Made by a program: the position numbers and the translations under genes. Shown one piece after another: positions 47,070-59,590 of a DNA stretch of 64,000 nt. Origin of the DNA: Gloeopeniophorella convolvens (taxonomy: Eukaryota > Basidiomycota > Agaricomycetes > Russulales); the NCBI GenBank assembly GCA_022496205.1, contig WTXD01000043.1, positions 124,001-188,000 on the forward strand. The letters run 5' to 3'. The notes beneath the pieces were generated by a model that searched no databases, was not told the DNA's origin, and was given only the letters and a program-made list of their open reading frames with translations. Positions within the stretch are counted from its first letter, which is position 1; the number at the start of each line of letters is the position of its first letter.

Positions 47070-48803
47070 TCATGCGGGAGCGAACACGAAGGCAGTGAGT
47101 GGACCTGGCTTCGCCCCCTCGAGCTTCCACCCTGTAGCAGCACCCAACGCAACGAATTCCTCGAATGTTCGTTCTTGTCCGTTCAGGATTGTCAGCATCT
47201 GCAACACCTCAATTAGCTCCAATCTGCGAAGATACGCAGACGCGGTCGCACCTGTAGATCGAGCATGGTGATAAATGCGCCTAGGCCAGCCCCAAGGTTC
47301 CCGAGAAGTGGCGCTGGCGGCGGCGGCGGACCACCAGGAACGGCGCATACGTGTGGCATCACGCCGTCGAAAACTACCAAACGCGTTGCTGGTCCCGCGA
47401 CAGCGCGCAGGTTCTTCAAAATTGTGATATTGGGTCCATCGGCCCAGTCATGAAGAACAAGGCGCAGCACGTAGACCGCAGCCCCCTTCACCGACTGTGG
47501 CTGGAAGAAGTCCTGGGCTGAAGAGAGACTATGAGGACACCTTGGAAATATAGGCAAGTAACACCGTTACCTTCGAGTACTACACGCCCGTCCTCCACTG
47601 CCTTCGGTGCAGCCTGGGTCCAGAACTGGATCACCATCAGAATGCTTCGATAACGCGCATAATATAGGTATCATACAGATTTGGCATCCTTGACGACGGG
47701 AGGAAGATCTTGGACGATGTATTTCAGGTGCGGGAACGCTTGATGCAGAAGCAGTGTGACTTTGCCAACGCTACCGCCGACATCGACCACGACACTGTCA
47801 GGTGCAAGGGATTTCCAGTCGAAGCCTTCCGTAAAAACCGAAGGAGGGAAGCGATCCGCACCGCCCTTCATCGCGGATGTGAAGCGGTGGTAGCGCCAGA
47901 CATTGTCGGGTTCTTCGTACCACTCCCAAATCGTCCCTTTCTTGCCGGAAGCAAGGTTCCATGGAGAGCCTACATCCTTGGGCTCATCTTTGATGTATGC
48001 GCTGAGATGGGCAGCCCCTTTGAAGGCTTCGTCCGTGCTGGTACGTTGGGATATCAGAACGGAGCGCGACATGTGCCAAGAAGTATATGCCATACACGTG
48101 ACCCACGAACGCTGCGGCGGGCGCATCGTCGTACTTCGTCAGTTTACTGGTGCGCATCCATGGTCAGATACATACATCGCCATTAATCATACGGAGGAGT
48201 CTACTCACTCTTTTTGCAGCTCTTCAATGGGCTTCGACTTGACGATGAATGAAGATATCCGGTTGTTGGCGTAAACATCTGGAGTAACTTCCCTGAAGAC
48301 GTGGCGGCTGGCAAGGTAACGGAGGACACGGGCTATAAGAGGTGAGTACGGACGTGGCTGAGCCTCGGAAGTACTCCCGACGCACACAGTTTGACAGAGT
48401 CAACTCCTGTCTTGGCGCTGATGTCTTTAACGTGAAGGCCCTGCCAATAGCGATTTAGGCAATCATTCCAACATGCACGAAAAGCCCTCACCTGAGGACC
48501 GGCTTCCTTGATCGCATCCGCGACATCGGCCTCGTCGATGAGCCCCAACGCCGAGGACAGGTACATTCCGGGGGCGTAGTCTTGGATAGTCTCCAGTGGA
48601 GATCTCACGGTCGCAATAATCTGATACGCAGCCGCGACAATGAGGCGTGTCGTAGCGTTGAGCTCGGGGTCCTCATCGAGAGCCCCCGGCTTGAAGGGGT
48701 CATCCAAAGAGGGGAACGAGACGCCTTGCTTGGCGTACGATGTCTGAAGCGTCTGCACGCCTTGTGAGAGTATACCAACGAGGGCAGTAAGATCGTCTGA
48801 CAT
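47070..48803 (-). CDS. SAM-dependent O-methyltransferase (copy C)
   Basis: Eight exons: 48803-48492, 48440-48386, 48332-48209, 48146-48096, 48037-47677, 47625-47571, 47517-47252, 47198-47070 (450 residues). It has the same plan as copies A and B: 'GLHVKDISAKTGVDSVKLS', 'RVLRYLASRHVFREVTPDV', SAM site 'SVVVDVGGSVGKV', and 'LVLHDWADGPN' with His342 as presumed base. Exons 2-8 have the same lengths as copy A (55, 124, 51, 361, 55, 266, 129). Convergent with the P450 only 0.67 kb away. Likely methylates a phenolic hydroxyl, but the substrate is unknown. Confidence 0.92.
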
Positions 48804-50069
48804 CGTAGTGATAGTGATGGCAGAGAGGGACTGAACTGGCACTTTATACGCTACGGCCCGTTACGCATTATGCATTACTACCGGTTACCAACTCCAGGTG
48901 TCGTAGGCGCTGCGAATTTTCAGCGCTTGGGTGCGATGCAAGCAATCTGAAGTGTGAATAAGTAAACGTTACTGGGGTGCACCGACTCCTGGGCTGCCAG
49001 CGCCCTCCGACATTGATTGATTGTGATGGATTCTTCTCTTAGTGCTGCCGCCCGCGCCAACGCTCTCACGATCCCAAGTGCTGGACTCGGTTGCATGGGA
49101 TCTCTGTCTTTGGACCTGTTGCTTCTCCACGTCATGGGTGCCCCGGATGACAGGAAGGGAGAATAAGTAGAATAGGATAATCATTGGTGAGAAGAAGGCC
49201 ACGAGGTCACCTCCGGAACGGTCAAGTGGGCCGTTTCGGGTCTGCGCCAGCTTCATCGCAGGCTACGCAACCCCTTGCACGCCAAAGGGGCGGATCTCAA
49301 GCGGCGTGTGGGAGCACCGAAGCTGGCACGATGATCATCGATAATAGTAGCCGATAATCCCCCGATACTGCCAACATACGTATCGGTCCGCAGTGCACGG
49401 GGAGCGCGAGAGGGAACTTACGGGTGTGATCTGAATAGCGGGCTATCTGAGGACCTGAGGCAGTTTGAAGGACCGCATCAGTGAGTCGGCACAACCGCAG
49501 ATCCGAGCAACTCGAGTCGAGTCATAGACTATGGAGGCATAGACCCATTCCCTACAAGCTCAAGGCATCTCGGCACATCATTCGGGCGGCGACAGTCAAC
49601 TTTACGTTTACTGCTGTGGACTCCGACTCAGACGTGGGCTGTTCTTATCGCGCACATCATACAGCGCATCTCGCTTCGCGCCATCGGGCTCGTGTTCAGA
49701 GGATATTGATGGCGCGTATCATCCAGACGCTGATTGCACGACCAACAACACCATAGGTTGACGTCGATCGCCTGCTGCATGTAATTGTGCACGCCATTGC
49801 CCCTGGCTTCCATTCATCCACATCATCAGCACCTGAAGGAAGACGCGAGGCCGCACATCTAAGCGAGCCTCTTGGGGTTGCAGCATAATTCACCTTCTGT
49901 GCCACATTGCCGAGCCAGTCCCCGGTGGTGAGCAGCGCACCATTTGATTGAGCGATTTTATATAATCAGGACTTCGGGTTTCAGTTTTCCAGTTGTCGGC
50001 GGGGACCACTACACTCGGTCATCCATTGAAAACGATGGGAAACATGAGACGTCGTCGTACAGCAGTAAG
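48804..50069. other. 1.3-kb intergenic stretch
   Basis: Left end is the copy C promoter. A 95-codon minus frame with a genuine ATG (49256-48969) has one hydrophobic segment ('VAFFSPMIILFYLFSLPVI') but no family match I can recall and no splice pattern. I leave it uncalled. Confidence 0.4.
48843..48848 (-). promoter_or_regulatory. TATA box of O-methyltransferase C
   Basis: TATAAA on the minus strand, 40 bp before the ATG. Confidence 0.6.
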
Positions 50070-51508
50070 CTAGGCAAGAAGATAATCCAAAAACAATCCT
50101 GCCCACACGATTCCCCCAAGCGTGAATCCGTTCGATTCGAACTGCCGCAAAAGTCAATCTTCCAATCCCGGGAACTTTGTGACTGGAGAACATACAGCAA
50201 CAAGGCAGCTCTTCACGTCATCGACGTTGAGATTCCAGAGCTGCCAGATAAGGTGGGCGGCACCTCCAACAACGGTGATTAGAAAGTACGGTGCCTGGTG
50301 GCTGTTCAATGCTCCCGCGATTGTCAGGCATGTCACCAGTAGGCCGGCGAAGAGCGCCAGGATCTTCTTGACGTGCTGACCGAACAGGAGGGCAGTCGAC
50401 TTCACTCCAGCCTGGACATCGTCTCGTTTGTCTTGGCAAGCGTAGATCGTATCTATGTTGAATCGGATTCGATCAACACGGACAACCCCGCTACGTAGTG
50501 CCCACGCGCACCGTAGTAGAGCGTCCAGCTATGTGAAGCCCGTTCTTTAGCCTACATCGATCCGGGCGTGAGCATTACTCACCACCAACAGCCAGCCAGT
50601 AATGCACCCGCCGCAGGCGCAAGCTTAGCGTGGAGAGCACTCCATGCTACCAGAGCTATCATATTCATCGCAATGCCTCGGAAAGTGTTAGAATCCGGAT
50701 GCATGGAGCAAGCGACCCTGTCCGGCGCCTACCTAACCATGCCTGTGGCCAGTATGTGACGCGTTTCATGAGCGGGTAAACCCCTGGTAACGGGAACACA
50801 GTGGCAAGTCCGATTTTCCAGCTGGGTGCGTCAAATGGTTCAGACTGCCGTTCTTTTGGGAAAACCTCACATACGCAAGGGAATTGATAGGCCATAGTAG
50901 GGCCGTGAGGAGCACGAGGTGGATCAACAAAAATACCAGAGCTCCTGGTACGGAGACCCTCCCATCGGCGATAGGCCTATGTTTAGTACGTTCTAACGAG
51001 GTCGGCGTTAGATCCGCGGCTAGAGTACGTCCAACGCCAATAGTGCTTACCTACTTGTTTATCGAATTCACGATCGAGGATGTCATTCCATATGCAGCCG
51101 GCACCTGAGTAGGTCAGTCTGAGCGGGAGACTGAGGCGGGTCAAACTGCGCACTGTATCAATCCCGCCCGTGAATCAAACCTGAGCGCGACCAGTACGAC
51201 GTGGACTCACCTGTGTAGAAGGGCCGCGCCGGCGAGCCCATACACGAGGTTGAAAACGTACGCATTGAGCGGTATTGATAGAGAGCGCGCAGCCATCGTC
51301 ATACCCCATGCTTATGAAGAACAAATTAGTCAACGCGTACAGTTGAGAACACGATGCACTACCATAGGGCCAAAAAATCAACATGGATCCCGCGAACTTG
51401 TGGATGCGGGAAAGCTCAACCTGGATGAGCGTGTTACATGCACCTGAGTCCTGCACACCAGGTAGTGGAAGCGCCTACCCAACGCCGAAGTCCCAATTCA
51501 GATGACAT
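50070..51508 (-). CDS. UbiA-family membrane prenyltransferase
   Basis: Ten exons: 51508-51484, 51443-51363, 51310-51211, 51118-51051, 50992-50875, 50821-50733, 50676-50583, 50528-50512, 50452-50196, 50141-50070 (306 residues). Multi-pass membrane protein with both Asp-rich prenyl-diphosphate/Mg motifs: 'WNDILDREFDKQVERTK' (NDxxDxxxD) and 'YACQDKRDDVQAGVKS' (DxxxD). 'SRIHKFAGSMLIFWPYAWG' opens the fold and 'GGIVWAGLFLDYLLA' closes it. It should transfer an isoprenoid chain to an aromatic acceptor, like COQ2 or meroterpenoid prenyltransferases. The start exon and the exon 3/4 junction, which adds four unusual residues (RLTY), are uncertain. No mitochondrial presequence is evident, which favours secondary metabolism over ubiquinone synthesis. 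Confidence 0.87.
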
Positions 51509-54490
51509 ATTCGAATCAGCTCAACGAAATGGAGGATGGAGGTGACTAGAGTGCCCGAACTTGCCTGGTAATGGCACTTTTTATATATACACCCAACGTC
51601 CCAAGCGCTGCAATGATCAAATTGAACGCCACAGGAATGAGTCTCAGCGGTGGCCGGACAGGCGGTCAGGGCAATCTGGAATCTACACCCAGGTTTTTGG
51701 CCTCGAGGCCTTGAGGAACGGCAGTCAAACGCGCCAGACGGGTAACTACGCGCTAGATTCGTCATGATGGACAGTGATGGACCCGCCACGAGGGGTGACG
51801 CCGAGGATACCTTAACTCCGGTCTCCTGATATGTGTAAGTACTTACACTTTCGCATCTTGGAAGGTGCTTCGCCAGCTGCAGCTAAGTAGTGAGTATGTA
51901 AGTTGGCGTGCTTGACGGCACACCTGAAAAGATAAGTAGTCGGCTGCCCAACTCCTTTTCGAGATATCTTCGAGACTTCAGCTAAACGATATGTATTATA
52001 TATGATGTCACGATGTCGCGCTGTCGCCGGCACCGGTCATCCATCACGTAATGCCTCTTGCCGCGATGCGTCCCGGGCCCCCCGGCCGGTGGCACTGACG
52101 TACAAGTTGAAGGTTGCTTTTTCCGAGCCGGAGGCTCACTGCGAAGACTCCAGCCCCGCCCGGGATATCCAGTAGGCCCTGCCACAGATTCAGCACAGAG
52201 CCCGCTGTCAGAATCAAAGGAACTTTTTCATCCGTAGGTTGATTCTGTCACGCTGGTCAGTCTTTCAGTCTGAAATACCCTATGGTATCGCGTGGCGCTC
52301 CGCGCACGGTCTCTGTGCGTCGTTGTTCAGATGGCTTCCCGCTTTACTTACCTCCTCGGTCATCTCTCGAGCTCCTCAAAATCTCTGGCTATCCCTGCTA
52401 GTATTTCTTTTTAGCAGATTTCTCCACACGGCGCAGCCGATCCCTTGAGCGCGTCCGTTCCGGCCTAGCGTTAGGACCGGGCGGCGCGGTGGCCATCTTA
52501 TCCGAAGTTTACAGTCGTTGGAATTAAGACATCTTTCTCCTCGCGCCTCTGCAATTGAGCGCCAGCGCCACCTGATGTCTCGGCAGAATGGAGTTCAAGT
52601 GACCTTCACCCGATAACATCTCAGCTCCATCGATAACATTCTACGACCTGCAGCTTATGTGACCACACTGCAGAGCCGTGGCGCCCCTACATGGATTCAC
52701 GCGAGAATACTGGACCATAGCCTAGGCAGTATCTAGGCGGCTCGGACCATGGTGCTAACCTGTCTGGATCTTTGCTTATCTTCGCACCGTTTCACGCCTA
52801 CTTCCGTTTTCAAACCAGATACGCCTGGCTTCGTGTGCGTGTTTGCGTGCACGTTAGTCCGTCCATTGCAGGTGCCAAGGCGCTGCCATATTCATCCCTA
52901 GCGCCTTAGTATAGCACGAGCATGAGGGTTCGTGTCAAGGTTCGTGTCGTGCGCTATGCTGTCATATGGTTTGCTTTACCAAGTCCATCTTAGACAGATT
53001 CCCAAGCCCCCCGTTGTCGTCGGATTATCGATGCGAACGCATCTCTCCAACACCGGTAGCTGTGGATTCGATCTGGTGTTCACGCAAATGGCCCACTCGA
53101 ATCCGAGGAATAGTAGAATCCTAATCTAGTCAGTACATGCCAGCCGAATTCTCGGAAGGCCAACTCACGTGTTGGAACTCGGAATAGTGACAGTTCCTAA
53201 CTGCCACCTCAGAGTGAATCTTAATTTTAAGTCTTGATTGTGCTGCACACATTCCATGGTTGATGGTGCTGCCTGTACAGCTCGCCGGCTTAAGCGCTAG
53301 CTGGATAGCTATGACTCGGAGGCGTGTGTGATACCAACTAGTTCAACCACTTCAAAATGCTCTTCAATTTGACCAACGGAATGGCCATAACTATCACAAA
53401 ATGCTGAACATGACACAAGGTGCCCAGGTATCCTATCAATTTGATTCTCGAGTCCATGCCACGCCCTGGCCACAAATACGGCGGGATCTCGGTCACGGAG
53501 GACAAATGCAAGCCCAGAGATCACCTCCCATTTCGGACAACCTCATGGTCCTTTGCGTGACTTAAGATTGGAGCACGGGCTGTACTCTAGTACATTGGCT
53601 CATCCCATTGGTGAGCGTACCAGAAGGTACTGGCAAAGGACAATATCCCAGCCCGGCCTGAAGCATGGGTCTACGTGACCGTGGGATGCGGAGGGTCCAA
53701 CACGGCCCAAGCCGGTGAGCCACCGTCGTCCGGAGCTGGTCATCATAGATTAGTCAGATCCACTCATCCGGTATTCGAGTCCGAGTCGCGCTCGGCAACG
53801 CAACGATCATTCAGAGGCCAATTCCCTCGCTTTTCTCTATCAAGGCATGTCCCAGCAGCGCAACATGTCCGTCCCCAGTCGCCTCCTGTGTCGCTAAGTC
53901 TGGGCTGGCGCCTGCATTGAACGGTAAGGACAGGGCTGCATAAAACTGACATGACCACGCCTATAATTATATCAGCAGACAGTAATCAGGGCGAGTGATG
54001 GAGAGGGATATAATCTTCGGGACGCTGAACCGATCACATTTACGCAGATCGCCTTTGCCGTTGCAACCTGTGGCGCTTACCACCAGTACATGGTTGCGGA
54101 CTGGTTACAGTGCCTTCGCCGCTCCGCAACCTTCCGCAAACCCATTCCACCTTCATCGGTTATCAGTGGTGTTCAGACGCGTACCGGTCACATCTGGAAT
54201 TTCGGACTCCAGCCCTCATTCCACTTAGCGAACAGAATGATGTTCTTGTCTTCAGGCCGACGGTGGGGCGTACGTAACATCTCAATGTCATAGGGACGCT
54301 CTAAGGCCTCGGCGCTGGATGCCATAAGTCGAATTGAATTGTCTACCCAAGCGCCAGGCCCGTGGTGAGGAATATACAAGGCAATCAGCCCTACGCGAGT
54401 CCTCCCCCTTTCGCGCGGTCATTCACTCAGGTTGTTGCGGACCTTTCTATAGGCCTTTCGTCGGGAGGTCCTTAACCTCTTTTTCTCTCC
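51509..54490. other. 3.0-kb intergenic stretch, the longest gap
   Basis: Divergent region between the UbiA gene and DUF6534 copy 3. Frames such as 52239-52448 and 53675-53920 are short and motif-free. No transposon ends, long repeats or RNA genes recognised. The left end carries the UbiA TATA box. Confidence 0.45.
51577..51589 (-). promoter_or_regulatory. TATA box of the UbiA gene
   Basis: TATATATAAAAAG on the minus strand, about 70 bp upstream of the proposed start codon. It supports transcription starting close to that start. Confidence 0.55.
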
Positions 54491-56484
54491 ATGTCTGACC
54501 CCTCCAATGCGCCCCCCGTTTTTCCTCCTAGCCCGTTCCCTCCCATCCCACCGGATATTGCGTCTACGTGAGTTTGATTTCTTCCGCACATGTTGGGTTG
54601 TTGAGATCTTCGCAGAACCGCACCCATTGTATGCCCGTGTTTCTCCCCCATGGTGGAATGTGCTCTTTGTCTCCTGACCTCTAGCATGGATAGCTTTTAG
54701 GGAATCTATTCAATTGGGGACTATTTGGCGTTCTTGTTGTGCAATTTTGTGAGTCTCGCCGCCAGTGAGTGGCCCAATGATGCTATCGTACTTACCTCTT
54801 GTTCCTATCTTTCAGATATATATCTCAGTACATTCCAGAAAGACAGGACGCTCAACAAAATCCTGGGTGCGATTGTGGTGCTCTTCTTGTTACTGATCTT
54901 GTGACTTACCCCTGTCCGTGGTTGCAGTCTATTCCGTTTTTCTACTTGAGACTGCCCAGACATTTTTGACTGCGGCAGACGTCTTCTACTGGTTCGGTTC
55001 TGGCTATGGCAACGTACTTCGCCTGAACAACCCGTACATTTCTGCATTTGACACCCCAATGCTTGGCGCCGTCGTCGGTTTCATCGTTCAATCATATTTC
55101 TGCTACCGCATATGGTTATTGCAGGAATCCTTGTGGTGGCTCAGTCTTATAATCGAATCAGTTAAGTCACGCCTTTGCAGCTCATCGACCACCCAACTTA
55201 CGTTTGTGTACTATCCAGGTGGCTATCGCTCAGGGGGTTGGCGGGTTTGTTGGTGGGATCAAGGTATGTTAGACATTGTGTTCTTTTGTTATGCATCTAG
55301 TAACGCGTAGAGCTAGGGCCATCTATTGGGTAAATTCTCAGAAGCGCATCGTTCGATTGGATACGTCTACGTACGTTGATCTGATTCACATTAAGGTGGT
55401 GAGCCTTAGGCTTAAAGGCTTCATATGTGTCGCCCCATTCAGGTTTGGCTCGCCGGATCCGCTGTTGCGGACGTGATCATCGCAGCATCGATGACCTACT
55501 TGGTATGCAATCTCAACTATCCGCCCGGTCATGGTCTCGAATGGAGTCTCTTTTCAGCTTGTCCGTTCGCGCAAGAGCGAATATCAACATTCTGCGAACA
55601 ATGTTATGACTAATCTGGTCCGACTTACAATCGAGACTAATGCTGCCTCTGGTGAGTGCACTCCTATGGCAGGTGCTGGCACTCACTGACCACTGTGATA
55701 GCCATTGTTGCCCTTATCGGTCTGGTCTTGTTCGCTGCCATCCCGGTGAGTTTCCCCTCGTCATCTACACGAGTCATTCTCACAGAGACATAGAACCATG
55801 GATACTATTACACGCCGTATGTCAACCTTCGTGCTCGTTGTGGACGAACTGTCTCACGTCTCTCCCTAGGACGGCAATCGTTGGAAAATTGTAAGGCTAA
55901 CTTATCTCTTGTGACTCAGAGTCTTACATTTCGACCTTTCATTCAGATATTCCAACACGCTACTCATGACGTTCAACAACCGCACTACCTTTCATAGGCC
56001 CAGCAACCACGCCCGTAATATGACCCTCGACCCGACAATCCGGCCTGGTTCCCCGCACTTCTCGCCCCCGGGACTTCAAAGCGTCACTCTGACCCCGACT
56101 ACATTCAGCGAACACTTTGTTGGAGGGAAGGGTATCTCCACTGCAGTGCCTCGCTCTTATGTGCCGTCGAGTCCGCGACTTGCTCACGTGGGGCCAGCCG
56201 TAGCGTCTGCTGCGGAGTTGGCGAAGGAGTCCTCTCCTAGTACGGAGTCTGCCACCCCCAGCTCGGCAGTGGGAACAGCTCCTTCTATGTACGTCGACTC
56301 GGCACCACTGTTACCTGTCCGACGCGATGACGGTGCAGTGACACCTCTCGCCGAAACATTTCCTATGCCTCCTTCTGACGACTCACGGGCGGTGGCAGCA
56401 CGACGTGAGGTCCGTCGGCTGCCCGCGCCGCCGATGTCCAACTATCGATCTGGGCAGTCTCAACCCAATGAACTTCATGGGTAG
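54491..56484 (+). CDS. DUF6534 multi-pass membrane protein (copy 3)
   Basis: Thirteen exons: 54491-54567, 54616-54628, 54694-54748, 54816-54866, 54928-55160, 55219-55263, 55317-55370, 55443-55502, 55558-55651, 55702-55745, 55794-55816, 55870-55890, 55947-56484 (435 residues). A Pro-rich N-terminus leads into 'LLGNLFNWGLFGVLVVQ', then the core 'LLETAQTFLTAADVFYWF', 'SYFCYRIWLLQESLWWL', 'VWLAGSAVADVIIAASMTY' and 'YSNTLLMTFNNRTTF'. The C-tail of about 170 residues is Ser/Pro/Thr-rich and hydrophilic, probably cytosolic. Biochemical role unknown. Splicing is supported by exact exon-length agreement with copy 4. Confidence 0.92.
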
Positions 56485-57647
56485 ATCGCCTGATTTGATA
56501 GTAGCAGTCTTCCGCTTTGTTGATCGCATTTATCTACGTAAAATATACACATACCCGCCTGCACAGATATGTACACCACCAGTCTCTTTCATTGCGGCCT
56601 CGATTCTGCCGGCTTGTTGTCGGCGGCCCCAGTGATGGACCTTGAATGTCCATATCGACTCGTGATGACTCTCCTTTACATAGCTGCGCGATGTCGGTGA
56701 TGGTTTCGGGACTGGTTGACTGTGATAATGCACCAATATCATAGTCAAGCCGGTTGCAGGCTTGCAGCTGCTTTTAATGCAATCACGCGAATTTGGCGCA
56801 GCCCATTTAACTTAGCACCAGGGATCTTTTGACGTCGCAGTGCTCTTGTGGTAGGTCCGCGCTCGGCTTGACACCCGCATCTTGATTCTTCGTGGCCTTT
56901 ACTGCTGTTTCTTCACTTGTACAATTGAAGAGATGAGCTCAGAGTGAATGGCTCTATGTAGTACAGTAGCAGTGCCGTCATGATGGGCCAGTTGGAGTCG
57001 CCGCAAAACTTCGTCGGCGTGCACGGCTGTCCACGGCCCGCCCGCCACGTACCGCGAGGTGCAGCGCTGAGCGCCGCGCGGGGTGGCCACGTGCATGATC
57101 GACGCCCCAGCTGGCAAGTCCTAGTAAGTTCAACGTTCAGTAAAGTTTTCACTGGCAGCTCGTAGCCCTCTCGGACGAACTCATCCGTTTTTCCTCCCGT
57201 CCTCCTCTACTCAAGCCATGCGCACCGCACGGGTACGGAGGCAAGAATACGTCGCGCCACCAATCTATCAGATCTTCGGAGGTCAGCACCGTAGCGCCCA
57301 GTGGCGCTCCCCTACATGATTGACTGTCTCAAGTTTCCAGGCTAGCCTGTCAGAGTTGGCATCTTGACCCCGTGCCTGCTACTCTTACATTAACGATTTA
57401 CGTCCACAACTACGCGTTTCAGATGGCGACATAAGTGTGCTGGTGTGAACAGTGAAGGTCTGACAGGCCGTGCTCGATCGGGCGACGTCGCCTGGTTAGG
57501 GGACTGAAAGCGAGGCTGGCGTGTGCCAACTGCCTTGGCCCCCTTTTGCTCAGGGCCACCCGTCGCGCCTCCCTTTTCTCTTCCGCGCAGCCTCCATATA
57601 CACGGGGCGAAGGTGCTTTCCTCAACTTTCTCAACTCCCACGCGGCC
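56485..57647. other. 1.2-kb intergenic stretch between DUF6534 copies 3 and 4
   Basis: 3' flank of copy 3 and promoter of copy 4, which are in tandem. Nothing else recognised. Confidence 0.5.
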
Positions 57648-59590
57648 ATGTCCACATCCGTCCCGCTCCTCATCGGTCCCGTCGTGCCATCCGGTATTGC
57701 CAAGATGTGGGTTGTCCTCTGCGCAAATTTCACAGGTGACTTAACATTATCTCATTTGTAGCACAGGCCCCATCGTAAGTCCATCGTAGGCAGATGTTCC
57801 AGATTCCCCTCTGAGATATCCCGCCTTCGCAGTTGCTCGGAGAGCTGTTCAATTGGTGTCTGTACGGTGTTCTGATCGTTCAAGTTTGTGAGTTGCCGGG
57901 ATAGGCTCCAAGTTTGGACGCCTTTGTTCTCAGGCGTACTATGCCATCCAGCCCTCTACAGCTACTATTTTCCCTTCGACAAGTGGGCGATAAAAGTACT
58001 CGGTAAGTCGAACAGTCCAGTCAATGTGTTATGCGTCACATTGTAACCCAACCATTTATAGTGTATTCTGTGTTCGTCGCCGAAACGGTACAGACGATTC
58101 TCACCGGCATAGACATATGTTACTGGTTTGCGGCGGGTTTCGGAAACATAGAGCGACTCAGTACAACCTATATTGCTCCTCTCGATACGCCAATGTTTGG
58201 GGCTTTGATTGCGTTCGTGGTCCAATCTTCCTTCTGCTATCGTATCTGGGCGCTCCAGAAGTCGTTGCTATGGTGGTGTCTCATCATAGAGGTGGTGAGC
58301 TTGTATGATTTTAGGATCAAACAGTCGCTCCTCACTCACGGAACATGTGATCCTTTAGGTGTCTCTCGCTCAATGTATCGGAGGTATTGGAGGCGGAGTA
58401 GAGGTACAGTCATCCTTGCAGCCGCGGCGGATTGTCTAGTTGAGAATCACTCCAGGGCTTCATACTTGGAAACTTCACCGAAGCGCACGACGCCGTTGTG
58501 TTCGTATATGTGCGTGGTCTTCGATTGGTTATTTAATGTACCCACACCGTGCACAATGCCAGGTCTGGCTTGTGGGCTCAGCCATCGCCGATATTTCCAT
58601 CGCCATCACCATGTCCTACCTGGTACGTCAGGATACCCACAACATTATCCTTATCACCTTATTTTATTCCGACAGCTTGCCCGCGTCCTCAAGCGCAATA
58701 TCAGAGCGTCAATGAGGCAGGCCATGAGACGTTTAATGTATATGACCGTTGAGACGAATATCGTATCCGGTATGTTTTGCGAGAGTAGCGACAGTTGTAT
58801 CATGCTGGGCTGACGCCGTGGATTTCGCAGCGACAGTGGCGACCATGGCCCTCATTATGTTCGCTGCTGCACCTGTAAGTTGCCAAGCAGAGATTGCATG
58901 CTCTCGATTTTGTTGACAAATATCAGAAGGACGTTTATTGGTACTGCCCGTGAGTGTATCCCGGTTAAAACATGCCACCCATGGTCTAACCCTTCGACGC
59001 CAAGAATGGCGATCATCGGAAAAATGTGGGCTCCCATCCGTTCCTGGAGGCCCCTGCTCATCTCAGCATGTAGATATTCTAATACGCTCCTCGCATCATT
59101 CAACAACCGTATTCTCTTCCGAGAAAACCGAACGAACCACGTGCGCGACCAGAGTGTGCATGCACCCCTGCTTTTCCCCGAAGCGCTAGCTCCTCGACGT
59201 TCGATGGACACACCTCGCGTACACATCCGTACGTTCAACGAGGAGTTCATCAGCGGCAAGTCGGTTGGTTCCATCCTGCCGACGCAGCACACACTTCATC
59301 GGGCACCATCCGAGCCGGGCACCTCCGTAGCCCCGTCGACCCGGAAGCCATCCGCTCTCCTGCCGCTGGCCTCACGATCATCCAGCCCCGCGTTGGTCCC
59401 GTCGGACCCACCGACACCGCCAACACCACCTACGTTACTTGGCTCGTCCGACATGGGTAGCGAAGTAATCCCGCTCATGCAACCTTCAGCGTATCGCCAC
59501 GGAATAAGACCGCTTCCCACTCTGCCGGCCGACGTTGGTGGGCGGAGGGTATCATTCGGAGTCCACCAAGGGTATGACGCAGAAGTATGA
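57648..59590 (+). CDS. DUF6534 multi-pass membrane protein (copy 4)
   Basis: Thirteen exons: 57648-57706, 57762-57774, 57833-57887, 57952-58002, 58062-58294, 58359-58403, 58456-58509, 58563-58622, 58676-58769, 58831-58874, 58927-58949, 59005-59025, 59074-59590 (422 residues). 'KITGPILLGELFNWCLYG' opens the membrane part. The core is 'VAETVQTILTGIDICYWF', 'SSFCYRIWALQKSLLWW', 'VWLVGSAIADISIAITMSY' and 'YSNTLLASFNNRILF'. The long hydrophilic tail is Pro/Ser-rich ('DPPTPPTPPTLLGSSD'). Tandem neighbour of copy 3 in the same direction. Function unknown. Confidence 0.92.
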
